Shown: positions 1-12,318 of the stretch, piece after piece
How the letters are laid out: every line of letters begins with the position of its first letter
Numbering within the stretch: position 1 is the first letter of the stretch
NCBI RefSeq assembly: GCF_030272615.1
Contig: NC_081406.1
Coordinates: 113,865,783-113,929,782, forward strand
Direction: 5' to 3'
Length of the DNA: 64,000 nucleotides
DNA from: Cryptomeria japonica
Taxonomy: Eukaryota > Streptophyta > Pinopsida > Cupressales > Cupressaceae
The notes under the pieces: model-generated
What the model was told of the DNA's origin: nothing
What the model saw: only the letters and a program-made list of their open reading frames with translations
The model's database searches: none
Position numbers and translations under genes: made by a program

Positions 1-1435
1 AACATGTCTTTTCACTATTATTCAAATCAAAGATATTACATCTAGTTTGATTTCCGGTTGCAATTTCTAAGCCAGTTCTATTCATAGTTTTGCATTTACC
101 ATTTTTGAACTGTAACTAAAATCCTTTCTCAACTAGTTGACCAACCCTCAAAAGATTATGCTTTAAACCTTCAGCATAGTAAACATTGTCAGTGTTATGC
201 TTACCATCAAGAGATATTGAACCCTTACCTTTAATTGAACAAGCTTTGTCATCACCAAATCTCACTAGACCTCCATTATATTCTTGAAAGTTCAAGAATT
301 TACTCTTGTCACCAGTCATATGATGTGAACATCCTGAATCAATAATCCATTCATTCTTCACTTCAACTTTTGCTGCCAAGGCCTGTTCTACCGATTGCAC
401 TGCAAGTGCCAGTTGATCTTCTATTATAGCAACAAAAACCCATCCATTGTCTGTCGGATCCTCATCAGAATCATTAGTTACTCCTTCATCAACAACATAA
501 CAAGATTTGTCCTTATTCTTCTTGAATCTATATTTCTGATATTCAGGATTAGGCTTGTATGTCCTTCTAGCTTCTTCTCTTAACCTAGCATGTCTATCAA
601 GACATCTTGAAGCCATATGACCAATCTTATTGTAGTTAAAACATTTAAAAGGTGCTTTACCTTCATACTTACTTCCAACTGGACCTTTAGGCATTTTTCT
701 TGCAAGTAGTGCTTCAAGTTCTTCAAGTTCTCTTGCATAATAAGCTTTCCAATAAGATTTGTCAAATGATGATGCAGATGATGCTAATGCTTTGAAAGCT
801 AGATCTATCTTTATAGTAGTAACATGACCAAATTCCTCAATCTCAAAGGCTGATAGTTTTCCAATCAATGTATCCCTAGTTATTGATGTGTTAGTCATTG
901 ATCTAAGTTCAGTTATTGCAGTAACCTTCATTTTGTATGCCGGTGGTAATCCTCTTAAAACTTTTGAAACAATTTCATCTTCACTTAAGGTTCCTCCACA
1001 ACATTTAATACCCAAAACAATTTCATTTACTCTTTCCATAAAAGCAGAAATTCTTTCATCTTCTTCCATTTTCAGACTTTCATACCTGACTCGGAAGCTT
1101 TCAAGTTTTGCAATTTTGACTATGGAATCTCCTTCATTCAGTGCTTCCAAGTGATCCCATATAGCTTTAGCAGTAGACCTATCTGATAGTCCCATGATTT
1201 GCTGATCTGATAATGTGCTCATAAGTGCTTCTCTTGCCTTGCAATCATTTTCTTCATCTTTAATCAGATTTGGAGGATTTGGTTGAGTTGTAGTAGGAGT
1301 AGTATATCAATTCTTTGTAACCTCCCAGATATCTTTTCCAATACAGTTCAGATATGTCTCCATTCTAATCTTTGATATTCCATAGTTAGTTCCATCAAGT
1401 TTAGGACTGTCCTTCCTGAAATAGTTGCTAGACAT
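1..1435 (-). pseudogene. Copia gag-protease (element A), decayed
   Basis: Gag of a copia element, which packages the RNA in the virus-like particle, running into the aspartic protease. I place the start at the ATG 1435-1433, just after the primer site, because the N-terminus there shows the copia N-terminal pattern (PKLDGTNYG). A TGA at 1307-1309 interrupts it about 43 codons in, and a second in-frame stop lies near 113-115; there is no frameshift. Visible in order: the gag polypeptide domain, a zinc knuckle CFNYNKIGHMASRC (Tyr in place of the usual second Cys, so C-x2-Y), and the protease site IIDSGCSHHM. The motif GLKHNLLRVGQL is typical of the protease-integrase link. Stops make it non-functional as it stands. 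Confidence 0.88.
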
Positions 1436-1478
1436 TGGATCTCCTCAAGCTATTAGGCTTTTGCAAAAAGAGGACTCA

Positions 1479-1490
1479 GCTCTGATACCA
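1479..1490 (-). promoter_or_regulatory. Primer binding site of element A (initiator tRNA-Met)
   Basis: On the minus strand this reads TGGTATCAGAGC, complementary to the 3' end of plant initiator tRNA-Met, the usual primer of plant copia elements. It lies 2 nt inside the LTR end, which fixes the boundary and the orientation. Confidence 0.92.
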
Positions 1491-1492
1491 AT

Positions 1493-2470
1493 TGTTAGGT
1501 CCTAGGGACAACTGAGAGGGGAGGGGGGGTGAATCAATTGTCTTAAAATATTAAACCAAAAATCACTTAATCAAATTACTGTTTAATACCGGTGAAACAA
1601 TTTGTGATACCAGTGAAACAAATTAACTGATAAATGCAATACCAGTAAAGATTAATGTATGAAATCAAAAGACAAAGTCATCCACAACACATAACACCAA
1701 TATTTGTACGTGGAAACCCTGTAAGGGGAAAAACCACTGTGGAAAACCTTACCCACAATAAGATGATACTACTGCAGATAGTAAGTGTACATAAATGGGG
1801 TCTAGACATGCAGAAAGGCCAACCGCCTAGAGCTCACTGCTCAAACACAAAGAGGAGTCACACTGACTACAATTGGATGGTTAAATCTAATAAGAATGTA
1901 CTGCTTAAAATAGCATCTTCATATGTTGAATTCAGTACCGGTGTAATGCTGATATGCTTTCACAAAACCTTAGCTTTATCTTCAAATGATGTCTTCATGT
2001 ATAGCTCTGATAGATCTCACATATACCTTCACACACAACCTTCTTCACATTCCACAATTGATCTTACATTTATACCATAACCTAAGACCAATTATAGTAG
2101 GTCGGCTCTACAAGATATTACAATAAAATCATTTTACAAATAATACAATATTGGATGCAATAACCGATTGAGCATGTCGGCTCAATGCATTTACAACATT
2201 AATCAATTATCTTCATAGCGTGCCATGCTGATCTGGAAGAGTTAAACCTGTCAGTGTAACCCTAGATAACCCTGGACCTATTTGTCGGTAAAAGCAAATA
2301 TGCAAATATGAATAAGCTAATAAACAACTTTCCAAGATACGATGTCCAAACAATGTCTTCGACATTACCAAGTATTTTCCATGCCATTCCAAGTGCCAGT
2401 GATCACTATATCCTATTGGTGAACCACATACTGGTGACATCAATGACAAAACCATACCAAAATACCAACA
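1493..2470 (-). repeat. 5' LTR of element A
   Basis: About 978 bp, bounded on the plus strand by tgttagg and aataccaaca, that is TGTTGG...CCTAACA in element orientation. The inner edge is fixed by the primer site; the outer edge by the TG start and by similarity to the outer end of the L LTR. Short reading frames inside it are not genes. Confidence 0.85.
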
Positions 2471-3965
2471 GCTATACCATTTGGAGCAAAAAGTGTAAGA
2501 AAACTGATAAAATCTTGAGTTTTTGTATTGAAATATTCTTTTCTTCGAATGCCAACCTGATAATAAGTTTTGTGAGGCTTTAAATAGTCACTCAAAACCT
2601 AAATCATTCCCAGGTATGGACCAATAACCACCTTTTGTATTTTTTTTAACAAATTTTCCAAATATTGTCAAAATGTTGCTTGACAACATTGACAATTTTT
2701 GGTATAATGAGCATTTTTTACTTGTGAGCCAAATAGACTTAACTCCACCATGTGAAATGATTTTATAGGACCATACAAACATGTTTCAATGCCTATCAAG
2801 GATTTATAAGGAGTTTTGACCATATTTCCATATTTTGCCCATTCTAGGCTTACAAAGCACAATAGGTCAAAAATAGACCAAAAACTCAACAAACAACAAA
2901 ACTAAGACATAAAAGACACTAAAACACACTAAAAACACCTAGTGGACATAAAAAAGTCTATTATTCAATTGTGAGCAACATAGGCCATTTTAAATCAAAA
3001 TTTTATGAAGTGCTCCATTTGCTTCACTAGGTGCTCCTACACCACTTGCTTTGCTTATAGGATGACCTAGGTAACATAGGTTACACAACAACTCCTTTTA
3101 GAGATGGACTATGATGAACATGGCTTGATTGGTTTGATGTGAAATGATGTACGGTATGTGATGCTGATGATCAAGATGGGGAGGGTGAGGTGGGGAAGTC
3201 AATTTTAGATAGAAGGTATCGAGGACCTAGTAATCATTCCTGTGGAAGAGAATCAAAATAGAGTTATTCATTGACATGAATGGGGTGTGTACCATTGTAC
3301 TCAGTCATGATTTTAGGGATAGTTCTTCACACTTATCTTTCTCATAGAAACCCTATTCCTTGTGTATGCATGTACACCAAATGTTTACCATGTATGAATG
3401 AACAAATGCATGGGTGATATGCAACGGAATGCAATATATAAAAATGAGATGAAATTGGTGATCCATGGCTTACTCATAATTCTCTATTTCCTCATTGAGC
3501 ATGGTAGTATAGATCTAGGCTGAGGTGTCAGAAACTGAGGTTGAGAGTTGCACCTATAAACAAACATGACATACAAGAAAAGTTCCCCTCCATTTTGGTT
3601 CGTATACACATGGTTGAGGTATATACTATAGTCAGTAAGCCATAGTGATCCATGACTTGTATTTTTGCATAGGATCTCATAGCTTAGTGAACTTTCCATC
3701 TAGAAACCATGCGTATTTGCTGCAGAACTTCAATAGAACAATCCGCAAATAGAAAACAAAGAAAAAAATATCATGAACCATCCTGACCACTCTAATCACT
3801 TATGGATATCCTGAAGTAGCATAGGAACCTGACATAAAAAGTAGTAATCTAAACAAATTCCTATTAGCCAAGAGAAATCTTCTTATCAAAGATATATGTC
3901 ACCATGTCTTTTTTTTAAGGAAGGATGTATCCTTGTTTAAGATGGTCTCATGTATGTGTTTCTTA
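2471..3965 (-). mobile_element. Remnant of gypsy element M, 3' non-coding part
   Basis: No coding sequence is visible. The stretch around 3775-3850 (gaaccatcctgaccactc...) resembles the non-coding 3' region of element G near 39145-39230 (accatcccggtcactc...), so I assign it to the 3' region of the same gypsy lineage, interrupted by element B. Its outer LTR cannot be recognised; the left edge is cut by element A. The assignment to M rests on the sequence resuming at 10488 with a matching target duplication around B. Confidence 0.55.
3961..3965. repeat. Target site duplication, left of element B
   Basis: tctta here against actta at 10488-10492: four of five bases agree, as expected for an aged 5-bp copia duplication. 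Confidence 0.7.
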
Positions 3966-5133
3966 TATTGGAAATGTGCCTCTAATTCACTTGACATGTT
4001 TGGGTTGATTAGGCTAGCCTACAATGATGGAACAACAGATTGAAAGACTGCATCGGAGTTGTGTCGATGATTCGATGGAGCTGTCTTAGGCGGTTTGAGT
4101 TGACATCGGCTATCGGGGTTTCCAGTCTGGAGTTAAGCTGATACTCGATGAAGTCGCCTTAGGCAATCGGGTCGAAATCAACGATTGGGTTAATATGCTG
4201 AAGGCTACGCTGAAGTCTCAATAAGTCCGTCTTGTTCTGTCTTGGAGTGCTTCGGTCATTAGGCTAGCATTTTTGGGCTTGATCTGATGAATCGATGAGA
4301 CTACTCTCTATTATCAAAGATCGATGTAACCTCGTAGTGCTTGATCCGATGAGCCGATGAGACCGCTCTTGTCTATCAGAGATCAGAGTAACCTTCCAGT
4401 TCTTGATCCAATGAGCCGATGAAACCACTCTTGTCTATCGGAGATTGGAGTAATAGTTTACATGTTTTATCGATGACCCGATGGAGTCACCTTCGATGAT
4501 CGACTTTACTGATTGAAAGCTATATTGATGGCTGATGGAGGGGAGACCGACTGCGGGAGCAAGATCAAACCGAGATCCAAAAAGGTTAACTCTCAAACAC
4601 TAAGGATTCCATTGTCGGTGTATTTGAATACAAACCGACCCGTCTCCTTGCTGCATGTGGGATAATTATTTTTCCATGAATGCAAACTGACGTAGGCAAA
4701 TGGTTAGACTTCAAGTCGTTGGTGCAGTTCCTCAGATGAACTGTCGACCAATTTGATATTTGAAGCCAAATGTGAACTGAATGTAAGGTTACAAGTTATG
4801 ATAGCTATTGAGCATTCTAAAACTGGTGTGTGATCTGAGTGTTGTATGTTAATCTGGAATGATTGTATGACAAAGTGAAGGAAGTCTGCAGACTAGACTT
4901 TATTGTATTATTTTTGACATACTGTTAATAAAGTTGATTATCTGTTGCTGGTGGGTTTTTCTCCTGAAAGGGATTTCCCATGGTAACTCTATGTATTATA
5001 TCTCTATGTTGTTTATTTGTGTATGCTCATGCTTTTGCTATATTCTATAAATGTTGAAAATTGTATACACTAGTCTATTCTCCCCTGCAAATTGACATTA
5101 GGGAAGCAAATTTCCACACTTGCTTTCCTTACA
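3966..5133 (+). repeat. 5' LTR of element B
   Basis: About 1168 bp, nearly colinear with the 3' copy at 9302-10487. It starts TATTGG where the 3' copy has TGTTGG, so the terminal TG has mutated. It ends ccttaca, one A and G before the primer site. It contains three 62-bp tandem units and an AATAAA-like stretch near the R/U5 part. Confidence 0.93.
4278..4463 (+). repeat. 62-bp tandem repeat in 5' LTR of B, three units
   Basis: Units begin at 4278, 4340 and 4402 (cttgatcYgatga...), each ending in a gagtaac-like block. The same three units occur in the 3' LTR, so the array predates this insertion. Confidence 0.9.
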
Positions 5134-5135
5134 AG

Positions 5136-5147
5136 TGGTATCAAAGC
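5136..5147 (+). promoter_or_regulatory. Primer binding site of element B
   Basis: TGGTATCAAAGC two bases after the LTR: the initiator tRNA-Met complement with one change from TGGTATCAGAGC. It fixes orientation and LTR end. Confidence 0.9.
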
Positions 5148-5247
5148 TTGGCCTGTTTTGTTATCCTTGTTGGGTAGGGTTTATTTTCTCTGTCAGTTCT
5201 ATTTCAGTGAGAGTCTTGTAGTGTGTCTACTTGTTTTACAAGTTGAG

Positions 5248-8200
5248 ATGGCGAGCACCTCAGGGCGCATAGACATGGAGAAGTTTAATGGTTCCAGTTT
5301 TGAACTATGGAAACTCAAGATGGAAGACTTTCTAGTCGATAAAGATCTCTGGGGTGCTGTGACTACAACTTCTAAGTCTTTAGGCATGAAACAAGAAGAT
5401 TGGGACTTAGCTGACTAGAAGGCAAGAGGTCTAATCAGGGTATGTCTTGATGATTCTGTGTTAAAAATCCATGAGGAGAAGACTGCACATCTACTCTGGA
5501 CTAACTTGGGGGATATTTATCAAGGGAAATCCTTGGTGAATAATTTTTTCTTGAGGAAGAAGTTGTACTCTCTAAAGATGGATGTAGGAACACCATTGGA
5601 AGACCACTTAAATGCATTCAACATGGTTATTGCACAATTAACTTCTATTGGTGTGTCCATCTAGGAAGAAGAACATTGTATGTTGTTGTTGTGTTCATTG
5701 TCGAACTCTTGGGAGCACTTAGTGATGGCTATCGATAGTACTACAACCCAGTTCAAGATGGATACTATGGTTAATATTGTTTGTCAGAAGAAATGAGAAA
5801 GAAGTCTTCTGAGATGACAAAAGATGCACTCTCTATTCGAGGTAGACCGAAGGACAAAGACAAGAAGAAAGGGAAGAAGTCCAAATCTCAAGAGAGATTT
5901 AAATCTCCAAGAAAGAAGTCAAAGGTGAAGTGCTGGAACTGTGGGCAGAAAGGGCATATCCAAAAGGAATGCAAGGAGAAGAAGAAGAAGAAGAAGTATT
6001 CTAACACAGAGTCTTCTCAAAGTGATGCAGATGCATTTGTAGCAGCCCTGGTAGTACCTACCTCAAATGACACCTAGTTAGTAGATTCTGGCGCATCTTT
6101 TCACATGACCTCCCACAAGGAGTGGTTCTCAAAATATGAACTGTATGCTGATGGAAAGGTATACTTGGCTAGTGATTCTATGTTGGAGATTATAGGGAGA
6201 GGCAGAATTAAAATACAATTCCCAGATGGTAGAGTGAAGGAGATCAATGGAGTTCTTCATATACCAGGTCTGGCAAGAAATATTCTCTCTATAAGTAAAC
6301 TTAATGATGCTGGAGTACAAGTTACATTTGTTTTTGGTGGTTGCAAGATGACTAGGGGCTCCATTGTATTGACAAAGGGTGATCATTTTGGTACTTTATA
6401 TAAGTTAAATTTTGAACCTATATGTTGTAATATGGCCTCTAAAAAGTCAGTTAAGACCACTGTAATGATGCATAATACTAATTCTTTGGAAGCTAAACTT
6501 CTTGCTGAGAAAACAATGCTTTGGCATAATAGGTTAGGCCACATAGGTGAAAAAGGTTTAAAAGCCTTGAAGAATAAAAATCTGGTTGAAGGTCTGGATG
6601 ATTATAGTTTTGAGTTCTATTTCTGTAAACACTGCATATATGGAAAACATAACTATGTTTAGTTTTATTCTAGTTCTCATAAGTCTTCTAATATTCTAGA
6701 TTATATTCACTTTGATGTGTTTGGTCTAGTGGATGTACCTTCTTTGTCTAAGTCTAAATACTATGTATCTTTTGTAGACAATTATTCAAGAAGGGCATTT
6801 GTGTACTTTCTTAAAAGTAAATTAGAAGTGTTCAGTCGGTTTAAGGAGTTTAAGAACCTTGTTGAAAACTAGACTAGGAGAAAAATTAAATGTTTAAGAA
6901 TAGACAATGGTGGTTAATTTTGTAGTGCATATTTTGACAAGTACTATGTTGATCATGGAATTAAGAGACACAAGACTATACCTTACACTCCACAATAGAA
7001 TGGAGTTGTAGAAAGGTTGAATCAATCTCTAATGTAGATAGCAAGAAGCATGTTGAGTGGAGCTAGGCTGGAACAAAAACTATGGGCTGAAGCAGTTGCT
7101 ATAGTGTGTTACCTATTGAATCGTTCTCCTACTTTAGCATTGGTTGACAAAACACCTATGGAAGCATGGTCTGGTAAGAAACCTTCTTTAAGGCACCTTC
7201 GTGTTTTTGGTGTAGAGGCATATGCTCATGTGCTTGATGTTAATAGATCTAATTAGGATAAAAAAGTGGTGAAATGTATCTTCATTGGCTATGGAGTTGG
7301 TGTGAAAGGATACAAATTTGGAATCCAATGACTTGTAAGGTTGTGTATAAAAGAAGTATGATCTTTCATGAGCTGAAGCCTATGTCACTAGATCATAAAA
7401 TAGAAAAGAAAGGATAAGTTGAGGTTGAAATTCCTCCAGCCAAAGAAGAATCTCCAGAGATACTTGAAGATGAGGAGAGTTCAAGCAGTTCAAGTAGTTC
7501 TGAAGAAGAAAATGATGATGAGCCTCCTGTGGAACCTCAAGAAGCCTCAACACTAGAGTTGAGAAGATCTACTCAAGAGAGGTGACAACTGAATAGGTAT
7601 ACACCTAATAAGTACAATCACTCTATGTTGAATGTTAATTATTCTTATGCTTTATTTGCAGATACTGATGAGCCTAGGACTGTCAAAGAAGCAATTGAAA
7701 TGCCTATTTTAGATTCCTGGTTGGAAGAAATGAATGATGAAACGTAATCATTGGATAAAAATGGAACTTGGGATTTGGTGTCATTGCCTAAAGGTAGAAA
7801 GCCTTTAGGTTGCAAATAGGTTTTCAAAAAGAAATATGGTCCAGATGACAACATTGACAAGTACAAAGCAAGACTAGTTGCAAAGGGGTATTCGCAAAAG
7901 GAAGGTATTGACTATGGGGAAATCTTCTCTCCTATAGCTAAGCTGACATCTATCATATTTCTTTTGTCACTTGCAGCAGCATATGATTGGGAGATTGAGT
8001 AGATGGATGTGAAGACAACATTTCTTCATGGTGTTCTTGAAGAAGAAATTTATATGTCCCATCCTGAGCACTTTGTGGGAAAAGGTAAAGAACATCTGGT
8101 TTGCAAACTCAAGAAATCTCTGTATGGTTTAAAACAATATCCCAGAATGTGGTATCAAAATTATAATACATTTTTTTTGTCTTTAGGATTTGTGAGATCA

Positions 8201-9253
8201 AAGGTTGATCATTGTGTTTACTACGAAACTAATGGTGATAGGATTCTTATCATAGATTTGTATGTAGATGATATATTATTTATAGGAAACACAAAAGGTA
8301 TGATCTCAGATTTAAAATGTCAACTTTCTATGAAATTTAAAATAAAGGACTTAGGACTAGCAAATTACATTCTGGGAATGGAGATCAAAAGAGATAGATC
8401 TAAGAGGAAACTTTGGCTTAGCCAAAGGAAATATATAACCAATGTTCTTGACAGGTTTCATATGTTTGATTGTAAACCACAGGTTGCTCCCATCTTCTAG
8501 GGACCTAAGTTGTTTGTTCTTGATAGTCTAAAATCTCCAAAATATATTGAAGACATGAAAAGTGTACATTATGCAAGTGCTATAAGTAGTCTGATGTATG
8601 CTATGGTCTGTACAAGACTAGATATTGCCCAACCAGTGGGAGTACTTAGCAGATTTACGTTGAATCCAAGGAAACCGCACTAGGATGTTGTAAAGAGAGT
8701 GTTTAGATACCTGAAGGGTACGTTAGATTTTGTATTGTGTTATCATGGTAATTTGAAGGACTCAAAGAGAACTCTTAGCATTTGTGGTTATACAGATTCT
8801 GATTAGGCAGGGGATATTGACAGCAGGAGATCTACTAGTGGATATGTTTTTGTCCTGAATGGTGGAGCAATTAGTTGGATGAGCAAGCGGAAAGTTGTAG
8901 TCACTTTGTCCACTACAGAGGCAGAATACATGGCGGCTACACATGCTTGTAAAGAAGTAGTCTAGCTTAGGCATTTGAGTTCAGATATTAGTTTTGATGT
9001 AAGGCAGATTGAAATCTGGAGTGATAGTCAGAGTGCCATATGTTTGGCAAAGAATCCTACTTTCCATGCCAGGTCGAAGCATGTTGATGTTCAGTATCAC
9101 TTCATTCGTGACATGGTGGAAGATGGAAAAGTTTATCTTAACAAGGTAGACACTCTGGAAAATATCGCAGATGCCTTAATGAAACCAATGAGCACTTACA
9201 AGTTCAGGTGGTGTTCAAATTCTATGGGTCTTCATACCCATGTTTCTCAGTAA
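5248..9253 (+). pseudogene. Copia gag-pol polyprotein (element B), decayed
   Basis: One original gag-protease-integrase-RT-RNase H polyprotein. The ATG at 5248 (MASTSGRIDMEKFNGSSFE) follows the primer site and matches the start of copy E. Order: gag; zinc knuckle CWNCGQKGHIQKEC (about 5935); protease DSGASFHM (about 6087); integrase HHCC with CKHCIYGK (about 6625), then core HFDVFG and IDNGG; RT MDVKTTF (8003) and YVDD (about 8265); RNase H STTEAEY (about 8914); C-terminus near 9253. Frameshifts lie near 5775 and 7318. Against E, most stops replace Gln or Trp by TAG. The RT catalytic Asp residues survive, but the frame is hopelessly broken. Confidence 0.95.
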
Positions 9254-9301
9254 CGTCTGAAATGGTATTCGGTCTAGTGAATTCCTCGTCAAGCGGGAGT
9301 T

Positions 9302-10487
9302 TGTTGGAAATGTGCCTCTAATTCACTTGACATGTTCAGATTAATTGGGCTAGCCTACAACAATAGAACAATAGATTGGAAGACTACATCAGAGTTGTGT
9401 CGATGATCCGATGGAGCTGTCTTAGGCGGTCCAAGTTGACATTGGCTATCGGGGGTTCTAGTCTGGAGTTAATCCGATAGCCGATGAAGTCACCTTAGGC
9501 GATCAGGTCGATATGGGCTATCAGGTTAATATGCTAAAGGCTATGTCGAAGTCCCGATAAGTCTATCTTGTTCTGTCTCAGGGTTCTTCGCTCATCGAGT
9601 TAGCATTTTTAGGCTTGATCCGATGAGCCGATGAGACCGTTCTTTGTTATTGGAGATTGGTGTAACCTCGCAGTGCTTGATCCGATGAGCTGATGAGACT
9701 ACTCTTATCTATCAGAGATCAGAGTAACCTCGCATTGCTTGATCCGATGAGCCAATGAGACCGCTCTTGTCTATCAAATATCAGAGTAATAGTTTACATG
9801 TTTTATCGATGACTCGATGGAGTCACCTTTGGCGATCGGGTATCATCGGGTGATCGGATTTACTGTTTGAAAGCTATACTGATGGTTGATGGAGCGAAGA
9901 CCGACTGCGGGAGCGAGATCGAACTGAGATCCAAAAAGGTTAACTCTCAGACACTAAGGATGTAACTCTCAGTGTATTTGAATATGAACCGCCCTGAATC
10001 CTTGCTGCATGTAGGATAATTTTTTTTCCATGAATGCACACCGATGCAGGAAGACGGTTAGACTTCAAGCCATTGGTGCAGTTGCTCGGATGAACCATTG
10101 ACCAGTTTGGTATTTGAAGCCAAATGTGAACTGAATGTAAGGTTTTAAGTTATGATAGCTATTGAGCATTCTAAAACTAGTGTGTGATTTGAGTGTTGTA
10201 TGTTAATCTAGAATGATTGTATGATAGAGTGAAGGAAGTCTGCAGACTGGACTTTATTGTATTGTTTTTGACATACTATTAATAAAGTCGATTATCTATT
10301 GTTGGTGGGTTTTTCTCCTGAAAGGGTTTTCCCACATTAACTCTGTGTGTTATATTTCTATGTTGTTTATTTGTGTATGCTCATGCTTGTGCCATATTGT
10401 GTAAATGTTGAAAATTGTATACACTAGTCTATTCTCCCCTACAAATTGACATTAGGGAAGCAAATTTCTACACTTGCTTTCCTTACA
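9302..10487 (+). repeat. 3' LTR of element B
   Basis: About 1186 bp, TGTTGG...CTTACA, preceded by the purine tract aagcgggag. It carries the same 62-bp tandem array with units at 9614, 9676 and 9738. It differs from the 5' copy at many scattered positions, mostly transitions, so the insertion is old. Confidence 0.93.
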
Positions 10488-11161
10488 ACTTAGATGTTTT
10501 CTTGTTTGTTTGATCTGATAGTGGGTCATCTTGTATGTAGCTCAAAATGTTGTTTTGTGTCAGATTGGATGTTTATGTACAATGAACAAGTGTATTGCAA
10601 TGGTTTTGATTGATTTTGAAGTTTTCTAATGTTTTTGGGTGTTTGGTTTGTTTTGATTTTTTTTCTTTTCTTTAGGATATGTTTTGAATGTTTTTTGTAT
10701 TTTCGAGATTATATAAATGTTTTTGGTATTTTCAAGACATTTTTTGCATGAGTAACTCAAAAAATAACCAGTATTGAGAATCCACTCCCATCATATAGTA
10801 AAATTTTGCCCCCAATTAGGTGTCAGTGTGAAAGTATGATGTAGGATATATGTTGCAATAACCCTAATTGCATATCAATAACAAGCCATGGGAGATCTTT
10901 GGTTTATAAGCGGATGCAATGGATGTGATCGCAACAAGTCTGAAGGAAAATGGAGATACAAACTTTATGAATGGTGTTGGTTTTCTAGGTTTTCACCATC
11001 ATACTTATCTAAGGCACCACCAAAGTGGTTTACACCATTTGGATGAATGATTTTTCTTTACTATTTTCTTTATTTTTTCATTTTTTTGTACTTTTTGCAA
11101 GACTTTTTCTTAATGTTTTTGGTATTTTCTAATATTTAATGAGCCTGATGCTCTACCCAGA
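10488..11161 (-). mobile_element. Gypsy element M, 3' non-coding, T-rich
   Basis: No coding sequence. Contains T-rich blocks (10600-10745, 11040-11140) with repeated ttttggtattttc wording, a ttttgccccca motif near 10797, and an aggttttcaccat motif near 10990. The same items in the same order occur in Z, F and G between the integrase stop and the 3' LTR. Confidence 0.7.
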
Positions 11162-12318
11162 TTATGTATGAAATTTTTTGAGATGCATGTTGTTGATTGG
11201 ATCTACCAGTGGTTCTCCTTCTGAGGTTGCTAACTAATATGCCCCAGACTTGAAGACTGTAGTGATGACATATGGATCCAACAAATTGGATTCAAATTTT
11301 CCCGACTGTTCTCTATTTGGTTGATTGCAAGGATTCTATTTGAGAACAAGATCTCCTACCTCAAATGTGCAAGGTTTGACCCTATGATTGTAGCTTTTTC
11401 TTATGCACTACTAATATGCTTTTAGGTGGTTGTAGGCAGCTTGTTGCTTTTCATCAAGCAGTTCTAGGTTCTAAAGATGGGAGACTTGATACTCTTTATC
11501 AGTAATCAAATTGTGCAAGGAAACCTAAAGGGATAGTAATTCTACATCAATAGGAAGGATGACCTCTACTCCATAAACAAGTGAGTATGGGGTTGTGTGT
11601 ATAGGGGTTCGAATGCTAGTTTGATATGCCCATAGTGTAGGATTTAGACGAATGTGCCAATCATGAACCATATCATTGACTCTCTTCTAGAGGATCCTCA
11701 ATATGTTCTTTTTTGAGGCTTTTTCTTGACCATTGTCTTTTGGGTAATATGGGGTGGAGAAATGGTGTTGAATATGAAACTTCTAACATAGTTCTCAAAC
11801 ATCCTATTTTTTGAAAGGAAGCCTGTTATCTATGATGATGGGAATGGGTATACCATACTGGTAGATGATGTAGTTTAAGTTCAATAAAGTGATTTTCTTG
11901 TTGATTACCTGGGTAAGTGGAACAACTTTGATCCACTTGGTGAAGTATTTCATGATAGTAATGATGAAGTTGTGATGATTGGATGAAGATTGATGGATTT
12001 TACCCACAAGGTCAAGTCCTCACTAACAAAAGGGTCATGGTGCTGCGATGGGTTGTAGTTCTTGCACTGGTACATGTATCAAATCTCCATGAACTTGGTG
12101 CTTCTTGCACTTTCTGACAATGCAGTAGGAGTATTTTTCCATAGAGGGCCAATAATATCTTGCTCGCATGATATTTTTAGCTAATAAAGGGCCACTTGAA
12201 TGAGCCCCACAAATACCTTCATGTACTTCTTCTAAAGCTATGGTCACCTCACCTTTGTCTAAACATCGAAGGGGAGTACCATCGAGACCTCATCGATATA
12301 AGGTTTCATCAATGATGG
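11162..12318 (-). pseudogene. Ty3/gypsy integrase (element M), C-terminal part
   Basis: Remnant of a gypsy integrase, the enzyme that inserts element DNA into the chromosome. Reading leftward from 12318: IIDETLYR-GLDGTPLRC, the HHCC zinc finger (HEGICGAHSSG..., with CKKH in place of CxxC), the core with KIHQSSSNHHNFIITIMKYF and the DNRLPFKK block, then the C-terminal EGEPLVDPINNMHL ending at a stop at 11162-11164. Several frameshifts and stops break it. The codons upstream (RYTI) are found at 51077-51091, across element H, and join it in frame around the gatgg duplication. Confidence 0.85.
12314..12318. repeat. Target site duplication of element H, left
   Basis: gatgg here and gatgg at 51077-51081. 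Joining the flanks restores a continuous M integrase reading (RYTI then IDETLYR), which proves that the 39-kb span between is one insertion. Confidence 0.9.

Larger units (their letters stand above)
1..2470 (-). mobile_element. Ty1/copia element A, 5' part only
   Basis: Left-truncated copia retrotransposon reading right to left. Its 5' LTR (1493-2470) is followed by a primer binding site and a gag-protease reading frame that leaves the window at position 1. Integrase, RT and the 3' LTR must lie outside. The LTR is related to those of copies P and L: a gagagggg...gtgaatca block near its end and gacatcaatgacaa near its start are shared. The base after the LTR (2471) is gypsy-like sequence assigned to M; the 5-bp flank is gctat, but its partner is outside the window. 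Confidence 0.9.
3966..10487 (+). mobile_element. Ty1/copia element B, full length, decayed
   Basis: Complete copia structure on the plus strand: 5' LTR 3966-5133, primer site 5136-5147, gag-pol 5248-9253, purine tract just before 9302, 3' LTR 9302-10487, and a 4/5 target duplication. It is the same family as E (same gag start, same knuckle, protease and RNase H wording), but much older: about 20 in-frame stops and two frameshifts. It is inserted in the gypsy element M. Confidence 0.95.

Noticed and set aside
1655-2080. Plus-strand open frame of 141 codons at the left
   Set aside because: Lies within the LTR of copia A; related LTRs (P, L) do not keep it open.
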